Shown here one piece after another: positions 10,513 to 19,942 of a stretch of DNA of 22,528 nt. Made by a program: the position numbers and the translations under genes. Positions within the stretch are counted from its first letter, which is position 1. Every line of letters begins with the position of its first letter. The stretch spans positions 1 to 22,528 of the forward strand of contig KN817681.1 in the NCBI GenBank assembly GCA_000827495.1, given 5' to 3'. Source of the stretch: Hypholoma sublateritium FD-334 SS-4 (lineage: Eukaryota; Basidiomycota; Agaricomycetes; Agaricales; Strophariaceae). The notes under the pieces are model-generated. The model did not search any database. It worked only from the letters and a program-made list of their open reading frames with translations, and was not told the origin of the DNA.

Positions 10513-10802
10513 TGTAAGGTCAATTTTTCATACCCCAAGTACCGCATTATATGGTCGAATATACTACCTTTCTCGGACTCTCTCTCTTGCCCCGTTTGCG
10601 TATGTCGCAACACTAGTTGTTCTACTGCATGCAACGCTCAATTTTTCCCAGTGTCTTTTGTTGCCCCTGTACTCCTATTGTTTGAATATCAAGGATTCGT
10701 ATCTATCTATTGTGTTTCCACAAGTCATATATCTTACGAATCATTGTGCAGCAGTTCACTCGCCCAGCCTGAATTGAGCTCTACTGCGACTGCACTTCCA
10801 AT
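10513..10802. promoter_or_regulatory. Shared divergent promoter region
   Basis: A 290-base AT-rich gap between the start codons of the 961-aa gene (minus) and the 164-aa gene (plus). No clear TATA box or repeat was identified. The divergent arrangement suggests joint regulation of the two genes; this is inference from layout. Confidence 0.45.
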
Positions 10803-11404
10803 ATGCCATCAACACGCGTTCAACCTCTTTCACCATCTCAAACGGTACGTATTCGAGCCTCACGTTTTTGCCCAATGATCCTAGTGCTAATGATAATACT
10901 AGAAAAAGTCGACATTATTTATCCGTGCTCGAGTATATGCAAGCAACCAGACGCGCCCAAGCTGGAGATTTGTACCTACTCAGTCGCCCCCAAAGCGCCA
11001 GGCCCAACTCGACCGTGGCAAGAAGAACCTTCGCTATCCGTGGGTTGAGGGCCTCTTCAACGACCGCCGACTCCAACCCTACATCCACGACACAATAATC
11101 ACCGTCAGCCGAAACGGTAGTGAGCACAAGTTCGTGGTGTTCTGCCAAAATCATCGATACCTACCTTCAAATGCTACGGTTGGAGGTCGTTGGCGGGGAA
11201 ACATCGTTGTGATGAAAATTGGTACCGGAGATAATGGTGTCGTGAACATGCCTCTTCAAGACTCTTTGCTGATAGATGATGTCATTATTCATGGGTTCGT
11301 TATCTACTGGCATATGTTAACATTCACTGAGACTGCTCTCTAGTTTTGTCACACAGGTCAAGCAACAGACCCCTTTCCGCTTTCCCAAGAACCTCGTATT
11401 TTAG
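10803..11404 (+). CDS. Uncharacterised 164-aa element protein (three exons)
   Basis: Exons 10803-10844, 10903-11294 and 11344-11404, joined through introns of 58 bp (ACG|GTACGT to ACTAG, with a TGCTAAT branch-like site) and 49 bp (GTTCGT to CTCTAG). The phases match and the frame closes at TAG. I do not recognise the family. The protein is basic at the N-terminus (MPSTRVQPLSPSQTKKS), then has RGKKNLRYPWVEGLFNDRR and a beta-rich stretch with HKFVVFCQNHRYLPSNATV and WRGNIVVMKIG, ending KQQTPFRFPKNLVF. No signal peptide or membrane segment is evident. It is divergently transcribed from the 961-aa gene across 290 bases, hence probably part of the same element module. Proteins with a similar FVxxxxHRxYPxNxT-like core seem familiar from agaricomycete genomes, but this is recollection only. 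Confidence 0.7.
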
Positions 11405-11630
11405 CACCACACTCCTCCCCGTACGTTGATCGTATGGTTGTTTCCATTTCTATCAATTCCATGTTCCCGCGCCAAACCCATACGTCCGAGTCTTATCCAT
11501 TGTTATATACCTCGCTGAGTTGCTTTCCTGCTTTGACTTGATACCCCTAGATACCTATTTTTGTGTGTATGTAAATACAACACTAAATCCACATATGTAC
11601 TGTAAAGCCGTGTCTGCACATGCTCATGAA

Positions 11631-11671
11631 ACACCGAAGTACAATGGGGTCACCCCATTGTACTACGGTGT
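11631..11671 (+). repeat. 41-base near-perfect palindrome
   Basis: Left arm ACACCGAAGTACAATGGGGT, one central base, and a right arm that is its reverse complement except at one position. It would form a 20-bp stem with one mismatch. It lies between two convergent genes, so it might act in 3'-end formation or as a protein-binding site. Confidence 0.9.
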
Positions 11672-11813
11672 TCACCCATTGCGCATTCTTTAAATATACT
11701 GGCCCGCTGCTTTTACGCCCGTTATAGAAGGTCTGGAAAATGCTTGGTAATCAGACTTTCAGTGTGCACTGACCGTGATTCGGTACCTCTGACCACTTTC
11801 GAGTCAACGACAT

Positions 11814-11885
11814 CAGTGCCATGGCTTGCCCATGGTAATGATTACGCTGATGTTCACCCAGTGTCATGGCTTGTCCAAGGCAATG
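11814..11885 (+). repeat. Direct repeat pair with inner palindrome, pair 3
   Basis: Copies at 11814-11840 and 11859-11885 share CAGTG-CATGGCTTG-CCA-GG-AATG. The first contains the palindrome-like CCATGGCTTGCCCATGG; the second is a diverged form. Organisation matches the other palindromic pairs in the element. Confidence 0.65.
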
Positions 11886-12130
11886 GATATTCAATATCAA
11901 TCTTGGCCCTTCTCTTTCGAAGCCCGAACCCTGAATCTTTTATTGTCAAGCGCTTTTGCTATCAAAGTCGACGCAGCACTCTTTTCGCTAATCCATCCGA
12001 CAACTTAGGTTACATACGATCTACAGGAAGCTCTTTGGGATATAGGGAATGTACAGACCCCTGACGCTGCTACCACTGGCCCACAGGACAGCAACGAGTA
12101 TTGAAACAACGTTCAGGATCACCAACAATG

Positions 12131-13700
12131 TTAACACACTACATCCGCCATTCTGTTGGCGGCCAACGTGTCCTTCAATCTGACAGTAAACGTCTTTGGT
12201 GAGTATTTTTTCTTGTGGCTATAGCACTATACACTTACCCTCTTTTCCCATAAGCATATAGTCGACTTCTTCTCGCTTGTACCACTGGCAATAAGATGGC
12301 TTTCCCCTGTGGAACATGCCTGTGTAAGGTACATTAGAAACATTTCCTGGACAACCATTGTAACTTACATCGATAACCTGTATCATTGTATTTTTCCCGC
12401 CCTGTTTCAATTTCTGCAGGCACTGGGAAGTGTTCTTCAGTGAGAAAAGGTAAATTTTTCCATGATCGCTTCCACTAGCAAACACCGACTCATCCTCCAA
12501 AAATGCAGCTTCTTGTACGCAACAGTCGGCCCGTGGTATTGCAAATGAGTCAGTTGGTGAACTGTGTGGGTACTGGTATAGGTCAAAGCCTTTTGCTAGA
12601 TTGTCCACCAATAGCCATTTTTCATCGGGACTCATCGCAATATTTCCTCTGTATCATCACTTCTTGTAAGCAATGAGTCTTAGATGGTGAATAGATAGAA
12701 ACTCACACTCCCGATTTTAGCATCTTCGTCCAGCTAATTGCACCAGCAGCCGCAGTCATGCACATCCTACTTTTTGTAAAACCAGCTCTTCGTAATGAAA
12801 CTAATGACTTACATCATGCCTGATTCCAGGCCAAAAACGACGACATTTTCGCCCTTGGCGGCAAATCGGACACTTCGAGGAATGACAGGCATGCTTTGAT
12901 TAAGCTCGTTAATGTTCTTCGTCCATACTGGAATCAAGGTACCTTCCGATGAATTTCTATAAGTAAGCTGAGCCAAGTCCATAAGTGATTCATACCATTC
13001 TTGTCGAGCTGGAATAACATTACTTTTCCAGCATGACCCGAAATAACAACTCGATTCCGATTAAAAACGAGGCTTTCCACAGGCTCATTAAAGGGGAGAA
13101 TATTTGCATTTGAGAGCTCGACAAACTTCTCCTGTGAAAACATGAAAGGTGAGAAGTTTCGGCTGTAGGAAATTGGGCATACCTCATCTTTTCTTTGCCT
13201 ATAGACAAGTACAAATCCTCGGCCAGTACCAAAGCATAACTGAGCACCGGTGCTGGAGTTCTCGGCTAACCATTGGATAGCGGTGATTTGTCCCCATCGT
13301 CCCAGTTGATCGCTGATGAGTTGGTGAACCTTCTTTGTCTTCACATTCCATATGCGCAGTTTTTCGTCATCACCTTAGATGTGTTGATATTTTCAATGAA
13401 CACCAGAGATTATTTTGCGTAACATACCTCCACTAGCAAGATATTTTCCTGATGGTGAAAAGCGAAGGCAGTTGACTGGACCAGCCAATCCGTGTAGCCG
13501 AGCGCGAATGCGATATTCCTGATTATGGACCGATCAGAAAATAAAATACATAATGACATTACTTCGAAGCACTTGCCGCAGTCGAAGATTTTCTGAATAG
13601 AAAGGACATATTGCTGAGGTAGACTGGTAACTGGTATGTTGATTATGAGCGGAGTGTTTCTGAAGGACTTGAGCGCGCGCTGAAACTGACAGCCATTTAA
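12131..13700 (-). CDS. WD40-repeat protein (at least nine exons; 5' end unresolved)
   Basis: Confident exons on the minus strand: 13428-13518, 13183-13373, 12996-13131, 12813-12942, 12707-12766, 12369-12648, 12239-12319 and 12131-12193, giving 343 aa with consistent phases. The reading starts EYRIRARLHGLAGPVNCLRF and continues to a classic WD40 unit, SGKYLASGG, DDEKLRIWN. Later parts include GQITAIQWL, LCFGTGRGFVLVY, VVISGHAGKVMLFQLD, VFGLESGMM, SPDEKWLLVDNL, FASGSDHGKIYLF and SHLIASGTSEKKSTICLW, so about six to seven propeller blades. An upstream exon ending at 13563 keeps the frame open back to about 13696, but its start codon and first intron are not clear. WD40 propellers are protein-interaction scaffolds. 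This one resembles a multi-copy agaricomycete WD40 family I recall, and its place inside the element suggests cargo or an element accessory gene. The intron-rich structure argues against retrocopying. Confidence 0.85.
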
Positions 13701-13841
13701 GCTAGGGGAACAATTAAACTTCTCTTAGTAACACCTATTGTGAGATTGATGGCTACTCATCATAGGGCTTAAACAATAATATTATAGCCTGTATATATAG
13801 AGTATGATTCTACGTACTACCTACAAATCAATACCACACCT
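13701..13841 (+). promoter_or_regulatory. Compact bidirectional promoter with TATA-like site
   Basis: Roughly 140 bases separate the divergent WD40 and 256-aa genes. A TATA-like GTATATATAG at 13791-13800 sits about 45 bases before the ATG at 13842, and a TATAATATTATT stretch is nearby on the minus strand. Confidence 0.5.
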
Positions 13842-14761
13842 ATGGCCTTATCTGTCCAGTCCCACCAACCGCTAATTACCACACGCATTATATTCCGGTA
13901 CAACGAACTTCCTCCGCCACCACAAATCACAGCGAGAGAGAAGTACCCTCCGAATCTTCGCCGACGAGCCCGCCAAATGCTTGCTCCGTATCAAAAGCGA
14001 CCGCTGCTATTTCGCGCTGAACGTTCCATGTCTCCAGGTCGCAGCATGTCTACAGTCCGCTTTGAGAATAGCGCTCCTGTTGAGCATTCAGTCAACTTGC
14101 ATCTCCGCTCAGAGTCACCACTTTCCGACTTATCTGATATGTCCGATGATTCTGGAGCTAGTGATTCTGATGAAAGGGGAGGTTTCCTCATTCCAAAACC
14201 ACCAGGTGAAGCAGGAAGGGCGAACAGTGGAGGATATAACCTTCAGGAAAAACTGGGATGGGATGAGAAGCGCTTCAAAGAATTTACCGTGAGTAGATGC
14301 TCCGTTCACGAATAAGATGAGTGCTTACCCCCTTCTCCCGGAAGACCTACATAAACGAGACCAGCGAGAAACTTTTGGTGCCCAACTTGTGTTTCAGCAA
14401 ACAAGAACCGAAAGCTTTAGAGAAAGTATTTCGGATGGTAGATTTATTCAAGATATGCATAGGAAGATAGTTACTCACATTGTATTACAGACAGCTAAAG
14501 AGTTCAAGATTGAGGATGCGTACGAGAAGGACTGGCTGATCAGGGAGGCATACAAGCTTCACTTGAAGTACACATTGGAGTACGCTAAGAAAAAAGTGGT
14601 CAGGAAAGCGACAACTGGAATAAAGAAGGTGTGAGATAATGACTTAGGTGCATCAAAAACTAACAAATAGTTTCAAGGCCGCCTCTGCCCTTAATATTCG
14701 AAATCCTACCGCCAGTACTTCCTCACGCGCTAAATACGCTACGCACGACGAGGATTTATGA
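13842..14761 (+). CDS. Uncharacterised 256-aa protein with GGYNLQEKLGW motif (four exons)
   Basis: Exons 13842-14288, 14345-14437, 14491-14630 and 14671-14761, with introns of 56, 53 and 40 bp. Donors are GTGAGT, GTAGAT and GTGAGA, and the last intron has a CTAAC branch-like site. The joined frame is open to TGA. The N-terminal half is Pro/Arg/Ser-rich and probably disordered, with an acidic Ser/Asp run (LSDLSDMSDDSGASDSDE). Then follows LIPKPPGEAGR, SGGYNLQEKLGW and DEKRFKEFT, an acidic-basic helical part, and a Lys/Arg-rich C-terminus (YAKKKVVRKATTGIKKV), suggesting nucleic-acid or chromatin association. I recall the GGYNL-LGW core as a recurrent hypothetical in agaricomycetes, function unknown. 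It shares a short promoter region with the WD40 gene. Confidence 0.75.
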
Positions 14762-15033
14762 TAAGCGTCATTCATGTACATGATCTGTTGTAGACACGTA
14801 TCATCTGGTATTCAGCCTCCCATGCGACGTGGTTTCTTTGAGACGCGATCCGGAATGTAATACAATGGCTTACGGCCTGATGCTTGACGGGCGGCAGTTG
14901 GGAACGATCTTCACGGTATCGAGGTTTGTCCTAGCTGATTGTCTCTTGAGCCCCGTGAATCTTGCAGATAATGTACGAGAGCGAAATAGTGCCAGTTAAG
15001 CATAGTATTATTGGAGGAAACAATAGCGCATTA

Positions 15034-15049
15034 CTACGGTAAACCGTAG
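15034..15049 (+). repeat. 16-base palindrome
   Basis: CTACGGTAAACCGTAG: a perfect 7-base inverted repeat around AA. It resembles the nearby GTGGTTTACCAC sites, sharing the GGT-TT/AA-ACC core. Confidence 0.85.
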
Positions 15050-15198
15050 CACTGCGGTGGGTTGTACTAGGAGGAACGGAGACGGCGAGCCTGTGTGACG
15101 CCAATTGTTGAGTGGGTCACATGGCTCGCGTGATCGGACTTTCAATTGTTAAACCAAAAATCATTGATATCTACGCTTCCTGCAACTCACTCAAACGC

Positions 15199-15279
15199 TT
15201 GGTGGTCGTGGTTTACCACACCAACAGCTCCCTCATCCATAGCCTCCACTTCTTGGTAGTGTGGTTTACCACGCTAACA
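15199..15279 (+). repeat. Direct repeat pair with inner palindrome, pair 4
   Basis: Copies at 15199-15226 and 15253-15279, 54 bases apart start to start. Both run from TTGGT through the perfect palindrome GTGGTTTACCAC to CTAACA or CCAACA. The second copy is one base shorter. Confidence 0.8.
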
Positions 15280-15616
15280 ATCTGAGTTTTCGCTACTTCG
15301 ACGTCTTCATTTCAATCCGTCTCTCATAGCTTTCCATCTCGCTACTGCACTAAAAGACGCTGTTCCTCACTCCTCATTCATCTCCTCTGAACGGCCACAA
15401 TTTCCTTCGCCATAGCTTCTTCCTAGTATAATTTTAATTACAGTCGTAAGTGTCAAGACATCACTATCTAAGCTCAGGAGTTAAAGCTATTTGAACCCAG
15501 GCTCTAAATCCGCTCGGCGCCTTCGCCATACATTGTTTCTGGTATCGTGTATCCCTGCTAGTAGGTCACTGAATTTCGTCCGACTTGATTAAGGCTGATA
15601 AAATTTTACCACAGTT

Positions 15617-18593
15617 ATGAGCACTTCGCAGAACCCAGCTTCTCAGTCAAGCACTTCGCAGCCCCCAGTTCCTCAATCAAGCGCTTTGCAGCCTCAAGAT
15701 CCTCAATCAAGCGCTTCGCAGCCTCCAGCTCCTCAGAAAATTGGCCATGTTTTTCTTCGTGAGGGGGTTCTGTACTATTCTCCCAACTGTGAAAGGACCA
15801 TCGTCATTCCACAAGTCCTCTCCGACCCCTTTCCTAAAAATAAGCTATTGAGTGTCGCTATGTACAAGCAGCCCTCCTGGTGGACGGATTCCTGGGGCTG
15901 GATGAGCTTCATACCACTTGCTCCTTCCTTTACTTCCACCCCTTTCGAGCCTTTCTGTTGGATGCCTCATATTGAACAAACGTCCGTGCCAGCGGGCAAG
16001 GGTCCTGATGGCTACGAAAAATATGAACGTCGCTTCAAGATGTCGGATGAAGATGTGCGGAAATGGAAATTACGAGAAGAGCAACTGGTCGAGGCAGCTT
16101 TGAAAATTCGTTTAATCTATGGAATCCGCCATGGAATCACTGGGAGTCTACCTCCACGACCTTCGGAATTCCATTACGACCGCCTTCACAGAAGTACCGC
16201 GGTCGCCCGCCGAATGATAATTCTGTCCCGAGATTGGTTCGCTGTCTGGATGGGTTTCACGAGCTATCTGATCTCACAAGCACAGAATCTACCGCTTATT
16301 GCCTTGCCCAACCCCCCTCCTGGATTTCCTGCTGAATTACCATCTTGGTACTGGTACCTCAATACAACCATGTCCTATAAGCCTTCCTGGCTTGACGGAC
16401 TTCTAGCGTCTACTGTTGCAGATTTTAGCTGTGCTCGAGCAGGTGTATTATATAGATTGTCAGACACAGTGGCTGAACGACCCTCTCCTGAATTTTTCAT
16501 TGCGCAAAATATACCAATTTGGTTTCCTTGGACGGCTACCGAAGAATCAGCAATGGATCGCAATCCAGAACTTCGCCGTTTTGCCCCTCCTCCGTCAAAA
16601 ATACAAGATGCACTCACCTTCATTTTTCGCACGCCCACTCCCACCTTTATAGAGACAGTCATCAGGCATTTCTGTAAGCCCGATGACGGGCCCTTCTCAA
16701 TATGTAATGAAGTTTTGAAGCAACGACAGGTCGCGTCTCACGTATGGGAGTTTTTCCGCACTGAATACCCAGGTCATCTGCTCACTGGCCCCATCACCCA
16801 AGCCTCCATTGCAGCTCACACATCTGCTGCTTCTGAACAAGCTATCAGTGATGCCACCAATGCAGTAGTGCTTCCTGAACAGACTATGCTTGAAGGGATT
16901 GATGCAGAAGATCGGGGCATTGTTTGCAGCCATCCCAACGACTTCATTGCATTCAGAAACAAGCGTCAACGAGAAATGCTCGAGAGCCAGCAGGATGTAC
17001 AACGCCGTCTATCGCGAGAGAAAAATCCACCCACCAAAAACACGACGATGTATGAGTGGCAGAGGCACACTCTCGTTAGAGGTCGAATTGTCTTTGTCCG
17101 GGTTCGTGTCAACAAGCGGAGTAACGAAAGTACATACGCGATGTATCGGACCAATGAGCGCATTTACAATGCCATGAGTAACGAGTGGGACTTTTCTGAA
17201 CAGTTTGCCCCCGTCGGAGACTCAGGATCGCGCGCCGATGATGATTCTGGGTCTGACGAGAGTTGTGATGGCGACGATGACCATACTTCTCATACTGCCC
17301 ACTCCCCGCAGCCTGTTTCTCAACCTGATTTGACTGAAGACCAGGAACCTCAAACAAGTGTTGATTACGCTCCTCCAAGAATACCTTGGTCCTGTGATGT
17401 GTTGCAAACAATGTCTTGGGTCTACGGGTTCGTTCCTGTTCTGCATGCTGCCGCGGTAAACCCACCGAACAGTACCAATTGGGAGCAATTGCTCAAAGCA
17501 GTTGGTTTTGCCGATACAAAGTCTGTACCCGTTATCGATGAAGCCAACCAAACAGCCATATGGCAGTTCTTCTCCGACATGGTCAACAAGAAATTCCCCT
17601 CATCGGATTTGTACGACCTTGCTGACAGCAATCGCGCTGCCCTTACCCACATCCTAGATTTCCAGATGATCCAGCGACCAATCTCCGAGATGTTCATCTT
17701 CTCAACACCTGTCTCGGACGCCTGCGGTTGGGTTCTGGGTGTTGAAAGTGCTACAGCAGCCTTATACGTATCTCGCTACATCTTTGCACATTCCTCAAAT
17801 GTTACTTCAGCCTCTGTGCCTGTTGTGACCATATTTAGTGTTGCAGCACACTTACTCGAAAGAGGCATTCCATTTCGTACTCTTCTCCCCCTCTCAGTCA
17901 GTTCGCTAAACTCTACGGTATCGAAGGACTACAAACCCTCACGTTTTCGGCACCTCGAACACATGTTTGATGTTGGTGACTTTGAAGAAGCAATGATGCA
18001 GTGCAAAGTACTGCTGACTTCTTCTCGCGGGCGAGCGGCTATGTTGAAGGGTGGGATAGTCGGGCGAATTGCAAAGGAGTATCTTAGCACTGATTCAGCT
18101 CTACAAGGCCCATCCGTAGAAATTATGACGCATCGTGTTGGCTACTTTGGTCCTGTGGCAAGCGGAGACAAGCGGTACTGTGACGATGAGCTTACAGCGC
18201 ATGAAATTGCAATTATCTGTGGCACATATACGTTATACACTGGTCAGCTTTTCCATATTCAAATTTATTTGTTTAATATTCAATCGCTGTCTATTTTTAG
18301 GGACTGTTGCTGGCCAAACAACTGTGCGGTCGTGGTTCCCACCTCCCTCTGCTTGGATCAAGAATGGTGCTGGATATAGATGGCTTGAGTGGACTGAACG
18401 GTCGGAAATTTTCTTTGTCAAACTCTTGCAAGACATCAAAAAAGGCCAGGCGCGACCCCTATCTGTTGTTGATTGGCGCTCGAGGCTACGAGGAATCAAG
18501 CTTACTCGTGATCTCCTCGATTATTCTGAAGAGAGAGCTTGTCAATTCATGGACAAGCACCTTCCTCCTGGGGACCGAAATTCGATGCTTTGA
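15617..18593 (+). CDS. Uncharacterised 972-aa element protein (two exons)
   Basis: Exon 1 is 15617-18242; a 58-bp intron (GTCAGC to TTTTAG) leads to exon 2, 18301-18593, which restores the frame and ends at TGA. Without splicing the frame ends prematurely at 18379. The protein begins with about three degenerate 10-residue repeats rich in Ser, Gln and Pro (residues about 5-42). It then has a Trp-rich region (PSWWTDSWGWMSFIPLAPS, SRDWFAVWMGF), a basic/variable middle, an acidic Asp/Ser run near residues 535-555, and a conserved-looking C-terminus with VASGDKRYCDDELTAHEIA, TTVRSWFPPPSAW, GYRWLEWTERSEIFF and PLSVVDWRSRLRG. I recall the C-terminal Trp/Pro pattern as common among agaricomycete hypotheticals, but know no function. 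No nuclease, helicase or polymerase motif was recognised. It is the only large plus-strand gene of the element and has no ORF overlap with its neighbours. Confidence 0.8.
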
Positions 18594-18600
18594 TACTTCG

Positions 18601-18618
18601 GCGGGGCTGTTGCCCCGC
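18601..18618 (+). terminator. GC-rich hairpin just after the 972-aa gene
   Basis: GCGGGGCTGTTGCCCCGC: a perfect 7-bp stem with a four-base loop, seven bases after the stop codon. Fungal genes do not use bacterial-type terminators, so it may be a 3' UTR structure or chance. Confidence 0.4.
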
Positions 18619-19279
18619 ATTCACTGTTTCATAAACATTTTGTTCTATATCGATGCCGTGTACATATCTCATGTTCCAATCAGCAGTTTTGGACTTGAGT
18701 TCCTCTAGAGTGTGATAAAACAAGGACACTGATATAGGTCAAGGCAGTATTTCGCAGATGGATCTTGTCCGCTGGCGCGCTGCTCACTCACGCCCTCGTG
18801 TAGCCCTCGTTGTCATTAACGAACAACTTGGAGATGGGCCGACTTCATTTCACAACCAGCGTGCGCAGTCTGCATCCTAGGTAAGTGTATCCTCATTGTG
18901 TGTGGAAGCACATTGACCACATACCCACTTGGATCGTCAGCAGCACTGGCGGCGGTCTAGCCATTTGATGTACAAGCAGCTAGAATACTGCCCGCGGCGT
19001 ATTAAATGTAAGCATTCACCGCACTGGAATGAATGGACAGTGCACTCACTTCTGGTATTGCAGGGCATGAGATCATGATGTAGCAGAAGGATGGAGGTAC
19101 GGATGGGGCAGAAAGATGGCCCAGCGTCCAATATGCTGCCGCCTGCATGGGCGCTGTCTCCGGTATCTTGCTGTCGAACGTATTGTGTTGTCCAGAGTCA
19201 CTAAATTGCAGATATTCAATGGGATATGCGGGCGACGAGCTCACGGGCAGAGGGTAACAAAACAGATAAATCAGTCTTC
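18619..19279. other. Spacer between the 972-aa gene and the right inverted arm
   Basis: About 660 bases with no supported gene. A minus-strand frame over about 19002-19292 is open, with a donor-like GTGAGT near 19048 on that strand, but its content is not recognised and no left-arm match was found. Confidence 0.45.
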
Positions 19280-19660
19280 GGGTGTACATCAAATGTTATC
19301 AAGGCTTACCATGGACCAAACAGCCCTTCGCGATCGACAGCCGGCGGGTAGAATGTTGGAGGAGGAGCGTGAGATGGGCGGCGGGGCGTACGAAGCGGGC
19401 ATCATATGCTGTACGTCAGCCATTCGATACCACAGGTCTAGCTCACCGCTTGACAGCAGAGACATCTGGGAACAGCGGTACGCACGTCTGCCGCCATATC
19501 GTCGATGAAGACGCGTGCAGCGTTGTCAGTGCCAGTGCGGTCAACTGGTGATGAATCATACAGGGCGAGGTGGCTCGTACCAACTGGGGAACGTCAGAGG
19601 TGGATGAGCTATCAATGCGTTGTCGTTTGAAAGGTGCGCAGCTTGTATTTTCTGCCAATA
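19280..19660 (-). other. Inner part of right inverted arm; possible spliced unit shared by both arms
   Basis: Counterpart of left-arm 1800-2180. Read on the minus strand, an open stretch containing GTSHLALYDSSPVDRTGTDN and ARVFIDDMAADVRTAV ends at a GTGAGC donor (19446-19441). A second open piece of 33 codons (19408-19310) follows a TACAG acceptor and ends at a GTAAGC donor. The first donor is conserved in the left arm as GTGAGT at 2049, and the left copy is otherwise decayed. I do not recognise the protein and no start or stop could be set. It may be a relic of a second arm gene or chance openness. Confidence 0.3.
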
Positions 19661-19942
19661 TCCGTCTTAGTGAGAGCGAGCCAGAAGCCGTAGAAGGTCC
19701 GCAGCACGGATAGCATGAGGACACCGAGCCCGTGGTGCAAGAGCATGGCAACTGGCGAATAGATTGACATGTTAGGACCTGCTTGTGCAGCTGAATCGTA
19801 GTGCACTTCACAATGCAACAATTGGTCAAATTTCAGGTGTTCTCGAATGCACAGTTGATGGAGCCCGCTGTTTCTGAGCACGTCGCGTGGGTGCTAGGGA
19901 CTGATTTTCCTCGATGGTGAATCGTTGAAGGTCTTGAGGGGA

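Larger units (their letters stand above)
11405..12130. other. Intergenic region between convergent genes, with palindromes
   Basis: About 725 bases between the ends of the 164-aa gene and the WD40 gene. No gene was supported; the open frames here look accidental. It contains a 41-base near-perfect palindrome (11631-11671) and a pair of palindromic direct repeats (11814-11840 and 11859-11885). Confidence 0.6.
14762..15616. promoter_or_regulatory. Upstream region of the 972-aa gene, with palindromes
   Basis: About 855 bases with no supported gene. It contains the palindrome CTACGGTAAACCGTAG at 15034-15049 and a pair of direct repeats around GTGGTTTACCAC at 15199-15226 and 15253-15279, all 340-580 bases upstream of the next start codon. 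Confidence 0.55.

Noticed and set aside
12021..12193. A reading of the last WD40 exon that would add a C-terminal membrane helix
   Set aside because: It needs phase 1 at the last intron. The preceding exon (27 codons, ending CLWEKR) fixes phase 0, which gives a short hydrophilic tail ending at 12131.
19443..19829. 128-aa minus-strand ORF in the right arm
   Set aside because: Not preserved in the left arm, compositionally unremarkable, and the donor site shared by both arms falls within it in another frame.
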